Notes under the pieces: model-generated | Database searches by the model: none | What the model saw: only the letters and a program-made list of their open reading frames with translations | What the model was told of the DNA's origin: nothing | Shown here: positions 44,549-54,045 of the stretch, one piece after another | Numbering within the stretch: the first letter of the stretch is position 1 | Layout of the letters: each line of letters starts with the position of its first letter | NCBI GenBank assembly: GCA_965218765.1 | Contig: CBDCLU010000005.1 | Location: 485,875 to 549,874, forward strand | Origin: JBBPYC01 sp965218765 | GTDB taxonomy: Bacteria; Pseudomonadota; Gammaproteobacteria; Burkholderiales; Burkholderiaceae_C | Direction: 5' to 3' | DNA: 64,000 nt | Translations under genes and position numbers: made by a program

Positions 44549-45793
44549 TCACTTCAGCACATCGATAAGCCGCAGCCGATCGAGCCGCGCACGCTCCCAC
44601 AGTGCCGCGAGCGTGTCGGTGCGCGGCACCAGCAGCCGGCCCACGAGCGGCGCGAGCAGCGCCTGATCGGGGTCCACCAGCAGCACGTGGCGCGGCGCGT
44701 CGGTGTCGCCCACGCCGCTGCCGAACTCATCGAGCGTGGCGGTGATGTCGAGCTCGGCCAGCGTGTCGAGCACCGGTTCGAGCTGCAGCGGATCGACGTG
44801 CATCCGCCGGGACAACTGCAGAATGCTCAAACCCCGCGCCCGCGTGTGGTGCGCGCGGTGCAACTGCTGCAGCACCTCGATCGCGAGCTGAAACTGCCAG
44901 CCGCGGTCCGACGTGTGGCGCAGCACGCCGGCGAGTAGGCTCGGCAGGTAGGCCGCGACCACTGCGCCGAGCAGCACGATCACCCAGACCAGATAAATCC
45001 ACAACAGCAGAATCGGCACGGTCGCAAACGCGCCGTAGATGACCGAGTAGGTCGGGATGTTCGACAGGTACAGCACCAGCAGCTTCTTAGCGCCTTCGAA
45101 CACCAACGAAGCGAACAGCCCGCCAGCGGCCGCATGGCGCCACTGCACCGGCATGTTGGGCACCATCCGGTAGGTCAGCGTCAATCCGGAGAACAGGATC
45201 AGGAACTGCAGCAGATCGAGCAGCAGCGCGATCCCGCCAGGCAGGTCGCGAACCAGGCCACGCGCAGCCGACAGCGCATAGGACGTGACGCTCAGCGACG
45301 CTGCGAACAACAGCGGCCCCAGCGTGAGTGCGGTCCAGTAGATCAGCAGCCGCTGACCGAGCGGCCGCGGCCGGCGCACGCGCCAGATCTTGTTGAGCGT
45401 CGTGTCGATCGTGAGCACCAGCGCGACCGCGGTCACCAGCAGCGCGCTGAAGCCCGCGATGCCGAGCTGGTTTGCGCTCTGCGCGAACTGCGTCAGGTAA
45501 TCGAGCACCTGATTCGCGATGTTGCCGGGCACGAAGCTGTTGAGCAGCCACTGCTGCAGCGCGCCTTCGAGCTTGCCGAAGATCGGAAACGCGCTGAACA
45601 CCGCGAGCGCGACCGCAAAAAACGGGACCAGCGCCATCACGGTGGTGAACGTCAGGCTGCCCGCGGTCAGGCCGAGCCGGTCTTCCTCGAACCGCTGCGC
45701 GAGCGTGAGCAAGGTGCGCACCACCGGGAAGCCATGCAAGTCGCTGCGCCACCGGTTGATCTGCAGGACGAGCGGGCGGTGCAACGGGGGCAT
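44549..45793 (-). CDS. YihY/virulence factor BrkB-family membrane protein
   Basis: The 414-residue protein has about six membrane helices with the YihY core: RLGLTAGSLTFTTVMALVPFFAVALAVFSAFPIFG, LTIDTTLNKIWRVRRPR, LTYRMVPNMPVQWRHAAAGGLFAS and LPILLLWIYLVWVIVLLGA-type ending. A soluble C-terminal part of about 130 residues follows, with a winged-helix look (LSILQLSRRMHVDPLQLEPVLDTLAELDI). The family was once called RNase BN in error; the transport role is unknown. It converges with the exported hydrolase. Confidence 0.9.
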   Translation of the reverse strand: MPPLHRPLVLQINRWRSDLHGFPVVRTLLTLAQRFEEDRLGLTAGSLTFTTVMALVPFFAVALAVFSAFPIFGKLEGALQQWLLNSFVPGNIANQVLDYLTQFAQSANQLGIAGFSALLVTAVALVLTIDTTLNKIWRVRRPRPLGQRLLIYWTALTLGPLLFAASLSVTSYALSAARGLVRDLPGGIALLLDLLQFLILFSGLTLTYRMVPNMPVQWRHAAAGGLFASLVFEGAKKLLVLYLSNIPTYSVIYGAFATVPILLLWIYLVWVIVLLGAVVAAYLPSLLAGVLRHTSDRGWQFQLAIEVLQQLHRAHHTRARGLSILQLSRRMHVDPLQLEPVLDTLAELDITATLDEFGSGVGDTDAPRHVLLVDPDQALLAPLVGRLLVPRTDTLAALWERARLDRLRLIDVLK

Positions 45794-45813
45794 GGTCGCT
45801 ATGATGCCATTGC

Positions 45814-46194
45814 ATGAATGACGGGCCGCACTCGGTAGGCTGGACGCGCAGCGTCGCGGTCGCAAGCCTGATCGGCCTGATCGGGCTCGGCGTGGCGTGG
45901 GAGCTGTGGCTCGCGCCGATCCGCCCGGGCGGCTCCTGGCTGGTGCTCAAGGTGCTGCCGCTGTGCGTGCCGCTGGCCGGCCTGTTGAAGCGCCGCATGT
46001 ACACCTACCGCTGGGTCAGCCTGCTGGTCTGGCTTTACTTCACCGAAGGCGTGGTGCGGGCCTGGAGCGAACAGCCGCCCGGGCGTTATCTGGCGTTGAT
46101 CGAAGTCGCGCTGTGCCTTGCGCTGTTCGTGGCCTGCGCTTATCACGTCCGGCTGCGGCTGGCCAATGGCCGGTTCGCAGCGGAGCCGGGTTGA
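45814..46194 (+). CDS. DUF2069 membrane protein
   Basis: The 126-residue protein has four predicted helices and the DUF2069 pattern: ELWLAPIRPGGSWLVLKVLPLCVPLAGLLKRRMYTYRWVSLLVWLYFTEGVVRAWSE, then LIEVALCLALFVACAYHVR. It is divergent from the YihY gene, 20 bp apart, and upstream of the FAD dehydrogenase by 20 bp. Function unknown. Confidence 0.9.
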   Translation: MNDGPHSVGWTRSVAVASLIGLIGLGVAWELWLAPIRPGGSWLVLKVLPLCVPLAGLLKRRMYTYRWVSLLVWLYFTEGVVRAWSEQPPGRYLALIEVALCLALFVACAYHVRLRLANGRFAAEPG

Positions 46195-46214
46195 ACGGCT
46201 CCCACGATCCGTCC

Positions 46215-47663
46215 ATGACCGCTGCCTTGTCCGATGCCGGCCAGCTGCAGCTGCTGGCCAGGCTGCGCGCGGCAGTCGGCCCGGCGCAGGTGCTCACACA
46301 CGCAGACCCGGGCGCGGACCTGACGGCCTGGGAACAGGACTGGCGCCGCCGCGTGCGCGGCAGGGCACTCGCCGTGGTGCGGCCCGGCAGCAGCGCGGAA
46401 GTTGCCGAGGTGGTCGCGATCTGCGCCGAGGCGAATGTGCCGATCGTGCCGCAAGGCGGCAACACCGGGCTTGTCGCCGGCTCGATCCCCGACGACAGCG
46501 GGCGGCAGATCGTGCTGGGCCTCACGCGCCTGAACCGGGTCCGCATGATCGATGCGGACAACCTCACCGTCACGGTGGAAGCCGGCTGCGTGCTGCAAAA
46601 TCTGCAGCAAGCGTGCGAGCAGGCCGGGCTGCTGTTTCCGCTCAGCCTGGCGGCCGAAGGCAGCTGCACGATCGGCGGCAACCTCGGCAGCAACGCGGGC
46701 GGCACGCAGGTCGTGCGCTACGGCAACGCACGCGAGTTGTGCCTGGGCCTGGAAGTGGTCACCGCGCAGGGCGAACTCTGGCAGGACCTGAGCGGCCTGC
46801 GCAAGGACAACACCGGCTACGACCTGCGCGATCTGTTCATCGGCAGCGAAGGCACGCTCGGCGTGATCACGGCCGCCACGATGAAGCTGTACCCGATGCC
46901 GGCCGCGCGCCTGACCGCCTGGGCCGCGGTGCCGTCGATGCAGGCCGCGGTGCGGCTGTTGGGGCTGGCGCACAAGTTCCTCGGCGCCGGGCTGACCGGC
47001 TTCGAGGTGATGAACCGGTTCTCCCTGGAACTGGTGGCCCGGCATTTTCCCGACCAGCGCATCCCGTTGTGGCAGCAGACACCGTTTTGCGTGCTGCTGG
47101 AAAACTCGGACGACGAATCGATCGAACATGCGCGCGCGCAGTTCGAGCGGCTGCTGGAAGCCGCGCTCGAAGATGGCGTGGCCAGCGACGCGGTGATCGC
47201 CGAAAGCCTCGCCCAAGCCGCCGCGCTCTGGCGCATCCGCGAAAGCATTCCGCTCGCGCAGGCCGAGGAAGGCGCGAACGTCAAGCACGACGTGTCGATT
47301 GCCGTGTCGCGCATCCCCGATTTCTGCACCGCCACCGATGCATTGCTGGAAGCCGCGCTGCCGGGCGTGCGGCTCGTCAACTTCGGCCATCTGGGCGACG
47401 GCAACCTGCATTACAACGTGCAGGCGCCGGCCGGCGGCGACCACCGGCGATTCCTCATCGACCATGAGGCGCGCGTGAGCGACATCGTCTATGCATCCGT
47501 CGCCACGTTCGGCGGCTCGATTTCGGCCGAGCATGGCGTCGGCGCGCTCAAGGTTGGCAAGCTGGAGCAGTTCAAGCCGCCGGTCGCCCTATCGATGATG
47601 CATGCGATCAAGCACGCGCTGGACCCGCAGGGCATCATGAACCCGGGGCGCGTGTTGCGCTGA
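46215..47663 (+). CDS. FAD-linked D-2-hydroxyacid dehydrogenase
   Basis: The 482-residue enzyme has the PCMH FAD domain (VRPGSSAEVAEVVAICAEANVPIVPQGGNTGLVAGSIP; GCTIGGNLGSNAGGT-type region; RKDNTGYDLRDLFIGSEGTLGVIT). The C-terminal oxidase domain has VNFGHLGDGNLHYNV and ISAEHGVGALKVGKLEQFKPP, ending MNPGRVL. This is the D-lactate/D-2-hydroxyglutarate dehydrogenase group; the substrate cannot be fixed. ATG at 46215 chosen 20 bp after the DUF2069 gene. Confidence 0.9.
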   Translation: MTAALSDAGQLQLLARLRAAVGPAQVLTHADPGADLTAWEQDWRRRVRGRALAVVRPGSSAEVAEVVAICAEANVPIVPQGGNTGLVAGSIPDDSGRQIVLGLTRLNRVRMIDADNLTVTVEAGCVLQNLQQACEQAGLLFPLSLAAEGSCTIGGNLGSNAGGTQVVRYGNARELCLGLEVVTAQGELWQDLSGLRKDNTGYDLRDLFIGSEGTLGVITAATMKLYPMPAARLTAWAAVPSMQAAVRLLGLAHKFLGAGLTGFEVMNRFSLELVARHFPDQRIPLWQQTPFCVLLENSDDESIEHARAQFERLLEAALEDGVASDAVIAESLAQAAALWRIRESIPLAQAEEGANVKHDVSIAVSRIPDFCTATDALLEAALPGVRLVNFGHLGDGNLHYNVQAPAGGDHRRFLIDHEARVSDIVYASVATFGGSISAEHGVGALKVGKLEQFKPPVALSMMHAIKHALDPQGIMNPGRVLR

Positions 47664-47770
47664 TCGCGGCACCGCACCGATCGCGATGCCGTGCAGCCAC
47701 CTGGGATCGTGCTTCGAAATTCATTGCGAACCGCATCGGCGCTGCACCTGGCTGGTGCGAAAATAAACGC

Positions 47771-48631
47771 ATGAACCAGCAGCCGACGCAGCGCTTCCTG
47801 TCGATTTCCGCGCGACCGATCGCCGCATCGTTCATACCCGGCATTGCCGGCACGACACGCTTGAACAGGGCGGGACTTTCGCGTGCACGGCGCACATCGA
47901 TCATCGCAGGCGGCTTGCTCATGACCCTGCTGCTGGCACCCTGCACAGCAACGCAAGCCCAGCAGGGCGCGGCCTCGCTCGCACCGTTGGCCGCCGCCGG
48001 CTCGGAGACCATTCAGCCGCCCTGGAAGATCGAAACCTTTCCCGAGACGTTCCACAAGAAGCCGACCCAGTTCAGCATCGAGACCATCGGCGGCATCAGC
48101 GCGTTGCGGCTCGCAACCGATGATTCCTACGGCACGCTTGCGCATCCGTGGACGGCTGCGCTTCCCGGCCCGCTCGGCTGGCGCTGGCGGCTCGACGAGC
48201 CGCTGACGCAGGCCGACATCGCGACCAAGTCGGGCGATGACAGCGCACTCAAGGTCTGCGTGCTGTTCGACCAGCCGCTCGACGACATCCCGTTTTTCGA
48301 GCGCACCGCGCTGCAGCTCGCGCGCGCCACCGTATCGGGCAACCTGCCGGCCGCGACCGTCTGCTACCTGTGGGACAACAAGCATCCGGCCGGTTACAGC
48401 GGCCACAACGCGTTCACGTCCCGCGTGCGCTTCATCGTGCTGCGCGGACCGGACGCGCCGCTGGGCAGCTGGCAGCAGGAACGGCGCGACGTGGCAGCCG
48501 ACTTTCATCGCCTGTTCGGCGCAGAAAGCCCGCACACCCCGCCACTGCTTGCCGTCGCGGTCGGCGCCGACAGCGACAACACGCATGCCGGCAGCGTCGG
48601 CCACATCGCCAATCTGCAGTGGCAACGATGA
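47771..48631 (+). CDS. DUF3047 exported protein
   Basis: The 286-residue protein has a hydrophobic stretch (TSIIAGGLLMTLLLAPCTATQA) ending about residue 63, preceded by a long basic segment. It may be a signal with an overlong start; an internal start such as ATG in LLMTLLLAP cannot be excluded. The mature part matches DUF3047: LGWRWRLDEPLTQADIATKSGDDSALKVCVLFD, then TVCYLWDNKHPAGYSGHNAFTSRVRFIVLRG and VAVGADSDNTH. Function is unknown. Its stop overlaps the next start as ATGA. Confidence 0.82.
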   Translation: MNQQPTQRFLSISARPIAASFIPGIAGTTRLNRAGLSRARRTSIIAGGLLMTLLLAPCTATQAQQGAASLAPLAAAGSETIQPPWKIETFPETFHKKPTQFSIETIGGISALRLATDDSYGTLAHPWTAALPGPLGWRWRLDEPLTQADIATKSGDDSALKVCVLFDQPLDDIPFFERTALQLARATVSGNLPAATVCYLWDNKHPAGYSGHNAFTSRVRFIVLRGPDAPLGSWQQERRDVAADFHRLFGAESPHTPPLLAVAVGADSDNTHAGSVGHIANLQWQR

Positions 48632-49887
48632 GCGGCGAATCTGTTGCCATGAAAGTCGATGCGGCAGCGGTGCCCGAGGCACAGCCGCCGGCCAGACCGC
48701 TGCCGGCCGACACAGCGGCAGCCGGGGACGCCGTTCCCGCATCGGCTTCGTCGCGCCAGCGGCTGCTGCTGCTGGGCGCCGGCCATGCGCATCTGGCGGT
48801 GCTGGAAAAACTCGCTGCGAAACGTCGCCTGAATGCCGACGTCACGCTGATCTCGCCGACGCGCGAGGTCTTCTATTCCGGCATGCTGCCCGGCTTCGTC
48901 GCGGGCCACTATCCGCTGCTCGACTGCGTGATCGAACTCGACCCGCTGCTCGCGCGCAGCCGTGCGACCCATGTGGAAGGCCGCGCCGTCGCGCTCGACC
49001 CACAGCGCCGCAAGGTGACGATTCAGGGGCCGGATGGCGAGCGAGAACTCGACTACGACGTGCTGTCGATCGACACCGGCGCTTCGATGGAGCCGGAGCA
49101 GATGGAGCTGCTGATCCCGGGCGCGCGGCTGCATGCGCTGTTCGTGCGGCCGATCGAGACGTTCGCGGCCAGCTGGCTGCAGCTGTGCGGCACGGCAGCC
49201 GAGCGCGTGTTGCGCATCGCGGTGGTCGGTGCCGGCGCGGGCGGTGTCGAGCTGGCGCTCGCGATCCGGCACCGGCTGCCGACCTGCGAACTCAGTTTGT
49301 TCAGCGGCGGCCGCGAACCGGCGCCGCGCCACGCCCGTGGCGTGCAGCGGCGCGTGCGCCAGGCGCTGGAGCGCAGCGGCGTGGCGTTGGTCAGGCGCAG
49401 CTGCATCACGATCAGCCCGGAAGCGCTGCTGCTCGATGACGGTTCGCTGCACGAATGCGACGTCGTGATCCTGGCCAACGGCACGCAGCCGCCCACCTGG
49501 CTGGACGGCAGCGAACTCGCGCTCGACGAACGCGGCTTCATCGCGGTCGATGCCAACCTGCGCAGCACGTCCCACCCGGCCGTGTTCGCGGCCGGCGACG
49601 TGGCCGGTCGCCCGGACCAGCCGCGCCCCAAAAGCGGCGTACAGGCGGTGCGGCAGGCGCCCGTGCTGGCCGACAACCTGCTTGCTGCGCTTGCGTCAAC
49701 CGACCGCCGGCTGCATAAATACGACGCACCGAGCCGCACCTTGAACCTGATCTCCTGCGGCAATCAATATGCGATCGCGAGCTGGGGCGGCATCAATTTC
49801 GAAGGCCGCTGGGTCTGGCGCTGGAAAAACCGGATCGACCGCAAATACGTCGCGCGGTTCGACAAGAAGAAGAACAAGGCGGGCTGA
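48628..49887 (+). CDS. Pyridine nucleotide-disulfide oxidoreductase (SelD-associated type)
   Basis: The 419-residue flavoprotein has the FAD motif LLLLGAGHAHLAVLEKLA. The block VTLISPTREVFYSGMLPGFVAGHY is typical of the family found fused to, or encoded beside, selenophosphate synthase SelD. A second nucleotide motif is VVGAGAGGVELALAI, and the C-terminal FAD contact is VFAAGDVAG. No SelD or SelA gene is in the window. It is coupled to the DUF3047 gene. An NDH-2-like role is an alternative. The first 40 residues are Ala/Pro-rich. Confidence 0.83.
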   Translation: MSGESVAMKVDAAAVPEAQPPARPLPADTAAAGDAVPASASSRQRLLLLGAGHAHLAVLEKLAAKRRLNADVTLISPTREVFYSGMLPGFVAGHYPLLDCVIELDPLLARSRATHVEGRAVALDPQRRKVTIQGPDGERELDYDVLSIDTGASMEPEQMELLIPGARLHALFVRPIETFAASWLQLCGTAAERVLRIAVVGAGAGGVELALAIRHRLPTCELSLFSGGREPAPRHARGVQRRVRQALERSGVALVRRSCITISPEALLLDDGSLHECDVVILANGTQPPTWLDGSELALDERGFIAVDANLRSTSHPAVFAAGDVAGRPDQPRPKSGVQAVRQAPVLADNLLAALASTDRRLHKYDAPSRTLNLISCGNQYAIASWGGINFEGRWVWRWKNRIDRKYVARFDKKKNKAG

Positions 49888-50027
49888 GCCGAAACGGCGG
49901 CGGCGGTCCCGTGGGCCGGCCGCTCGCCGCAGCCCGACTGCTGCCGATGCGACTGCATACGGGCGAACAGCGGGCTAAGCTGGCCGTTTCACCGGTTCAC
50001 CCCGCATCAGGCAAGGAGACACGTTCG

Positions 50028-50798
50028 ATGGACACCACCCACCTTTTTTCCCTCAAAGGCCGCACTGCCCTCATCACCGGTGGCTCGCGCGGCATCGGCC
50101 GCATGATCGCGGAAGGCTTTCTCGCACAGGGCGCGCGGGTCTACATCTCGGCGCGCAAGGCGGCCGCTTGCGATGCGACGGCAAACGAGCTGTCAGCCCA
50201 CGGACACTGCGTCTCGCTGCCGGCCGATGTGTCGACGATCGACGGCGCGAAGGCGTTGATGGACGCCTATTCGAAGCATGAGCCGTCGCTCGACATCCTC
50301 GTGAACAACGCGGGCGCGGCCTGGGGCGCGCCCTACGATGAATTCCCGGAAAGCGGCTGGGACAAGGTGGTGGACCTGAACCTGAAGACGCCGTTTTTCC
50401 TGACACAGATGCTCACGCCGATGTTGAAGAAGGCCGCGACGGATCACCTGGCCAAGGTCATCAACATCGCATCGATCGATGGCATCTCGGTGAATCCTCA
50501 GGAGACCTATTCGTACGCTGCGAGCAAGGCCGGGCTGATCCAGCTCACGCGCCGCATGGCACTGCGGCTGGCGAAGGAGCGCATCGCAGTCAGCGCGATC
50601 GCACCGGGCGCATTCGCGTCGGACATGAACAAGGATGCGCGCGACCACGGCGAGCAGGTCAAGGAACGCATCCCGGCCGGGCGCATCGGCGAGCCGGAAG
50701 ACATGGCGGCCGCCGCGATTTATCTGGCGTCGCGCGCGGGCGACTACGTGATGGGCTCGACCCTGGTGGTCGATGGTGGCGTGATGCACGCGCGCTGA
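50028..50798 (+). CDS. SDR-family oxidoreductase (RhlG-like)
   Basis: The 256-residue short-chain dehydrogenase has TGGSRGIG (nucleotide binding), ILVNNAGAAWG, INIASIDG with the Ser, and YSYAASKAG with catalytic Tyr and Lys. The overall layout (FSLKGRTALITGGSRGIGRMIAEGF; SRAGDYVMGSTLVVDGG) is close to RhlG-type 3-ketoacyl reductases. AAGGAGACACGTTCG precedes the ATG at 50028. It stands alone, with 140 bp before and 192 bp after without genes. Confidence 0.9.
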   Translation: MDTTHLFSLKGRTALITGGSRGIGRMIAEGFLAQGARVYISARKAAACDATANELSAHGHCVSLPADVSTIDGAKALMDAYSKHEPSLDILVNNAGAAWGAPYDEFPESGWDKVVDLNLKTPFFLTQMLTPMLKKAATDHLAKVINIASIDGISVNPQETYSYAASKAGLIQLTRRMALRLAKERIAVSAIAPGAFASDMNKDARDHGEQVKERIPAGRIGEPEDMAAAAIYLASRAGDYVMGSTLVVDGGVMHAR

Positions 50799-50990
50799 CC
50801 GTCCGGCAGGCGCGACCGGCTCGAAACTACGGGCCGACTCCCAAATCACCCGTCGCACCTGCGCCCCATTCACGTACGACGAGCCCGTGCAAATCCTGCG
50901 TATGCCAGCGCACATGCAAGCCCAGGTGCACAGTAACGGACCGCTGGCCAGGTCCGAATGATTCGGCACCACCCCAATCCAGGAGATCAT

Positions 50991-51437
50991 GTGAAGGCAT
51001 TCACCAAGACAGAAGACGCGATCCGCAAGCTCACGCCCGAGCAGTTTCGCGTCACCCAGCAAGGCGCCACCGAGCGCCCGGGCACCGGCGAGTATCTGGA
51101 CAACGACGAACCCGGCATCTATGTCGACGTGGTGTCGGGCGAGCCGCTGTTCGCTTCCTCGGCCAAGTTCGAGTCCGGCTGCGGCTGGCCCAGCTTCACC
51201 AAGCCGATCGAGCCGGCCTACGTGAACGAACTGAGCGACCGCTCGCACGGCATGGTCCGCACCGAGGTGCGCTCGACGCATGGCGACAGCCACCTCGGGC
51301 ATGTGTTTCCCGATGGCCCCGCGGACCGCGGCGGTCTGCGCTACTGCATCAACTCGGCCTCGCTGCGCTTCATCCCGAAGGGCGAGATGGAAGCTGCGGG
51401 TTACGCCGAGTTCATCAATCAGGTTGAGGAGATTTGA
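50991..51437 (+). CDS. msrB: Peptide-methionine (R)-S-oxide reductase
   Basis: The 148-residue enzyme repairs Met-R-sulfoxide in proteins. Catalytic Cys119 is in RYCINSASLRF; ESGCGWPSF (Cys64, possible resolving Cys) and HGDSHLGHVFPDGP are present. The CXXC zinc pairs found in many MsrB proteins are absent. I chose the GTG at 50991 because CCAGGAGATCAT sits right before it; an in-frame ATG at 50958 lacks such a site. msrA follows 2 bp after the stop codon. Confidence 0.95.
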   Translation: MKAFTKTEDAIRKLTPEQFRVTQQGATERPGTGEYLDNDEPGIYVDVVSGEPLFASSAKFESGCGWPSFTKPIEPAYVNELSDRSHGMVRTEVRSTHGDSHLGHVFPDGPADRGGLRYCINSASLRFIPKGEMEAAGYAEFINQVEEI

Positions 51438-51439
51438 AA

Positions 51440-51949
51440 ATGGCAAAAGAACGCGCAGTGTTGGCCGGCGGCTGTTTCTGGGGCATGCAGGACCTGATCC
51501 GCAAATTGCCCGGCGTGCTGTCGACCCGGGTCGGCTACAGCGGCGGCGAGGTGCCGAACGCGACCTATCGCAACCACGGTTCGCATGCCGAAGCGATCGA
51601 GATCGTGTTCGACAACGAGGCGACCAGCTATCGCCGCATCCTCGAATACTTCTTCCAGATCCACGACCCGAGCACGAAAAACCGGCAAGGCAACGACCGC
51701 GGCGCCGCGTATCGGTCCGCGATCTACTTCACGAGCGATGCGCAGCGCGAGGAAGCGCAGCGCACCATCGCCGACGTGAACGCATCCGGCCTGTGGCCCG
51801 GCAAGGTGGTGACCGAGGTCGAGCCGGTCGGCGATTTCTGGCAGGCCGAGCCCGAGCATCAGGACTATCTGGAACGCCTGCCCGGTGGCTACACCTGCCA
51901 CTTTCCCCGCAAGGACTGGGTACTGCCGAGGCGCAACGTGGCCGCTTGA
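51440..51949 (+). CDS. msrA: Peptide-methionine (S)-S-oxide reductase
   Basis: The 169-residue enzyme repairs Met-S-sulfoxide. The GCFWG motif holds the catalytic Cys12, followed by VGYSGGEVPNATYRNHGSHAEAIEIVFD and RSAIYFTSDAQ. The short C-terminus lacks an obvious double resolving-Cys pair; a single Cys is in GGYTCHFP. GAGGAGATTTGAAA before the ATG overlaps the msrB end, so both are made together and give full methionine sulfoxide repair. Confidence 0.96.
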   Translation: MAKERAVLAGGCFWGMQDLIRKLPGVLSTRVGYSGGEVPNATYRNHGSHAEAIEIVFDNEATSYRRILEYFFQIHDPSTKNRQGNDRGAAYRSAIYFTSDAQREEAQRTIADVNASGLWPGKVVTEVEPVGDFWQAEPEHQDYLERLPGGYTCHFPRKDWVLPRRNVAA

Positions 51950-51962
51950 GGCTGAAGAAGCT

Positions 51963-51986
51963 GTGGCGCTGATTCAGCAGCGCCAC
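51963..51986 (+). terminator. Hairpin downstream of msrA
   Basis: A perfect 9-bp stem GTGGCGCTG / CAGCGCCAC with a 6-nt loop (ATTCAG) lies 14 bp after the msrA stop. No T-run follows, so it is a candidate terminator or mRNA-stabilising hairpin only. The rest of the 281-bp gap to the next gene holds nothing I recognise. Confidence 0.45.
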
Positions 51987-52230
51987 GCGCGGTTCGTGCG
52001 ACTTGCGCGGGGCGCTGGTAGGCCGGCGCAAGGGCCATGCCCGGCTGCGCCGGGGCAACGCCAGCGCAGTAAAAGGCAGGCCGCGGATTTGACGTCGCTA
52101 CTGTTTTCGTAGCTGACAACGATTGTTGAGCAAGCGCCCTGGGCACTTATTCCTAAAAATTGGCGGGTTTCAGTCGATCCGGGCCGACAAAACCGCCCCT
52201 GGTCAAAATGGCAGTGAAGGAATACCTGCC

Positions 52231-53937
52231 ATGACCTCTGCCCCCGCCGCTGAACGCATCCATCCGGTCCCCGACCAGCACGGGGTCAATCTGTTCGATA
52301 CCGACCGCGCGCTGCAAGTGTTGCTGGGCGTGTATCTGGCGCCGGAACTGATCGATCACCTGCGCCCGCAGCTGTCGCGCCTCGGCGCCCTGGCCGGCGG
52401 GCCGTTGGACGATCTGGCCAGCACCGCAGACAAGCATCCGCCCCAGCTTCAGCAACGCACGCGCACGGGCCTGGATCAGCAGGCCGTCGTCAAGCACCCG
52501 GCCTATCTCGAGATGGAGCGGCTCGCGTTCAGCGAATTCGCATTGGCGGCGATCTCGCATCGCAGCGACGTGCTCGGCTGGCCGGGCCCGTTGCCGGCAA
52601 TTGCCAAGTACGCGCTGACCTACCTGTTCGTGCAGGCCGAGTTCGGCTTGTGCTGCCCGGTGTCGATGACCGATTCGCTCACGCGCACATTGAAGAAGTT
52701 CGGCGCGCCGGCGCTGGTCGAGCGTTATCTGCCGGCGCTGACGAGTCTGGACATGGACGAACTTGCGCAAGGTGCAATGTTCATGACCGAACAGGGCGCG
52801 GGCTCGGACATCGCCGCGACCGCGACAGTGGCCCGGCCCGATTCCGAACATCCCGGTGCCTGGCTGCTCGACGGCGACAAGTGGTTCTGCTCGAACCCGG
52901 ATGCGGCGCTGGCGATGGTGCTGGCGCGCGTGGATGGCGGCGCGCCCGGTCACCGGGGCGTGTCGCTGTTTCTGCTGCCGCGCGAGCTGCCTGAAGGTGG
53001 ACGCAACCACTACCGCATCGTGCGGCTGAAGGACAAGCTCGGCACAAGGTCCATGGCCAGCGGAGAGATCCGGCTCGACGATGCACGGGCCTGGATGGTC
53101 GGCGAGCCGGGCCGCGGCTTCGTGCAGATGGCCGACATGGTGAACAACTCGCGGCTGTCCAACGGCGTGCGCGCGGCCGGCCTGATGCGCCGCGCGGTCA
53201 GCGAAGCGTTGTTCGTCGCGAAAAACCGCGACGCGTTCGGCAGCAAGCTGATCGAACTGCCGCTGATGCGCCGGCAACTGCTGAAGCTGCTGCTGCCGGC
53301 CGAGCAGGCCCGCACGATGATGTTCCAGACCGCAGAAGCCCTGCGCCGCGCCGATGCGGGCGACGAGGCCGCCCGGCCGCTTGCGCGCATCCTCACGCCG
53401 CTGATCAAGTTCCGCGCGTGTCGCGACGCGCGCCGGGTCTGCGGCGACGCGATGGAAGTGCGCGGCGGCTGCGGCTACATCGAGGACTGGAGCGATGCGC
53501 GGCTCGTGCGCGACGCGCACCTCGGATCGATTTGGGAAGGCACCAGCAACATCGTCGCGCTCGACGTGATCCGCGCGGTGCGGCGTGAGGGCTCGCTGGA
53601 CGCGTTGCTGTCGCACATCGGCGGGTTGCTCGATGCCGCCGCGCTGGATGCGAACACGCGCGAGATGTTTGGCGGCGTCGTCGATCGCGTCCGGCGCCTC
53701 GCGCTCAGCGCGGCAGCCGAAGGCGGCGATGTGCTGGCCCGGCAGGCGGCATCCGCGCTCTATCACCTGACCACCGCCGCGGCAATGGCCTGGGAGGCCG
53801 CGCACATCGGCACGCCCGAGCGGCTCCACTTGGCCCGGCTGGTGCTGCAACACCGGCTGCTGCCGCGCGATCCGCTCGAACCCGAACCGGGCGATGCAGC
53901 GGCCGAACAACTTTTATTGGGCGCATGTGCTGCCTGA
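52231..53937 (+). CDS. Acyl-CoA dehydrogenase family protein (AidB-like)
   Basis: The 568-residue flavoprotein has the acyl-CoA dehydrogenase core: MTEQGAGSDIAATATVA, WFCSNPDAALAMVLARV, KDKLGTRSMASGEI, NNSRLSNGVRAAGLMRRAVSEAL and a late YIEDWSDARLVRDAHLGSIWEGTSNIVALDVIRA. The extra N-terminal region and the IWEGTSNIVALD ending resemble AidB and isovaleryl-CoA-type relatives rather than short-chain enzymes. AidB is linked to DNA alkylation stress; that role is not shown here. ATG at 52231 chosen. Confidence 0.88.
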   Translation: MTSAPAAERIHPVPDQHGVNLFDTDRALQVLLGVYLAPELIDHLRPQLSRLGALAGGPLDDLASTADKHPPQLQQRTRTGLDQQAVVKHPAYLEMERLAFSEFALAAISHRSDVLGWPGPLPAIAKYALTYLFVQAEFGLCCPVSMTDSLTRTLKKFGAPALVERYLPALTSLDMDELAQGAMFMTEQGAGSDIAATATVARPDSEHPGAWLLDGDKWFCSNPDAALAMVLARVDGGAPGHRGVSLFLLPRELPEGGRNHYRIVRLKDKLGTRSMASGEIRLDDARAWMVGEPGRGFVQMADMVNNSRLSNGVRAAGLMRRAVSEALFVAKNRDAFGSKLIELPLMRRQLLKLLLPAEQARTMMFQTAEALRRADAGDEAARPLARILTPLIKFRACRDARRVCGDAMEVRGGCGYIEDWSDARLVRDAHLGSIWEGTSNIVALDVIRAVRREGSLDALLSHIGGLLDAAALDANTREMFGGVVDRVRRLALSAAAEGGDVLARQAASALYHLTTAAAMAWEAAHIGTPERLHLARLVLQHRLLPRDPLEPEPGDAAAEQLLLGACAA

Positions 53938-54045
53938 CGGCCGACCCGCATTCGTGCCAGAATTCTGCTCAAATCAGCCGGAACCGCCCGCCGGCTGGTG
54001 GTTTACTGCTATGAAAAAACAATCGGCTGCACACACCGCGCAGTC

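Noticed and set aside
52153..53910. 585-codon minus-strand frame opposite the acyl-CoA dehydrogenase
   Set aside because: No domain is seen, and the sense frame has clear family motifs throughout.
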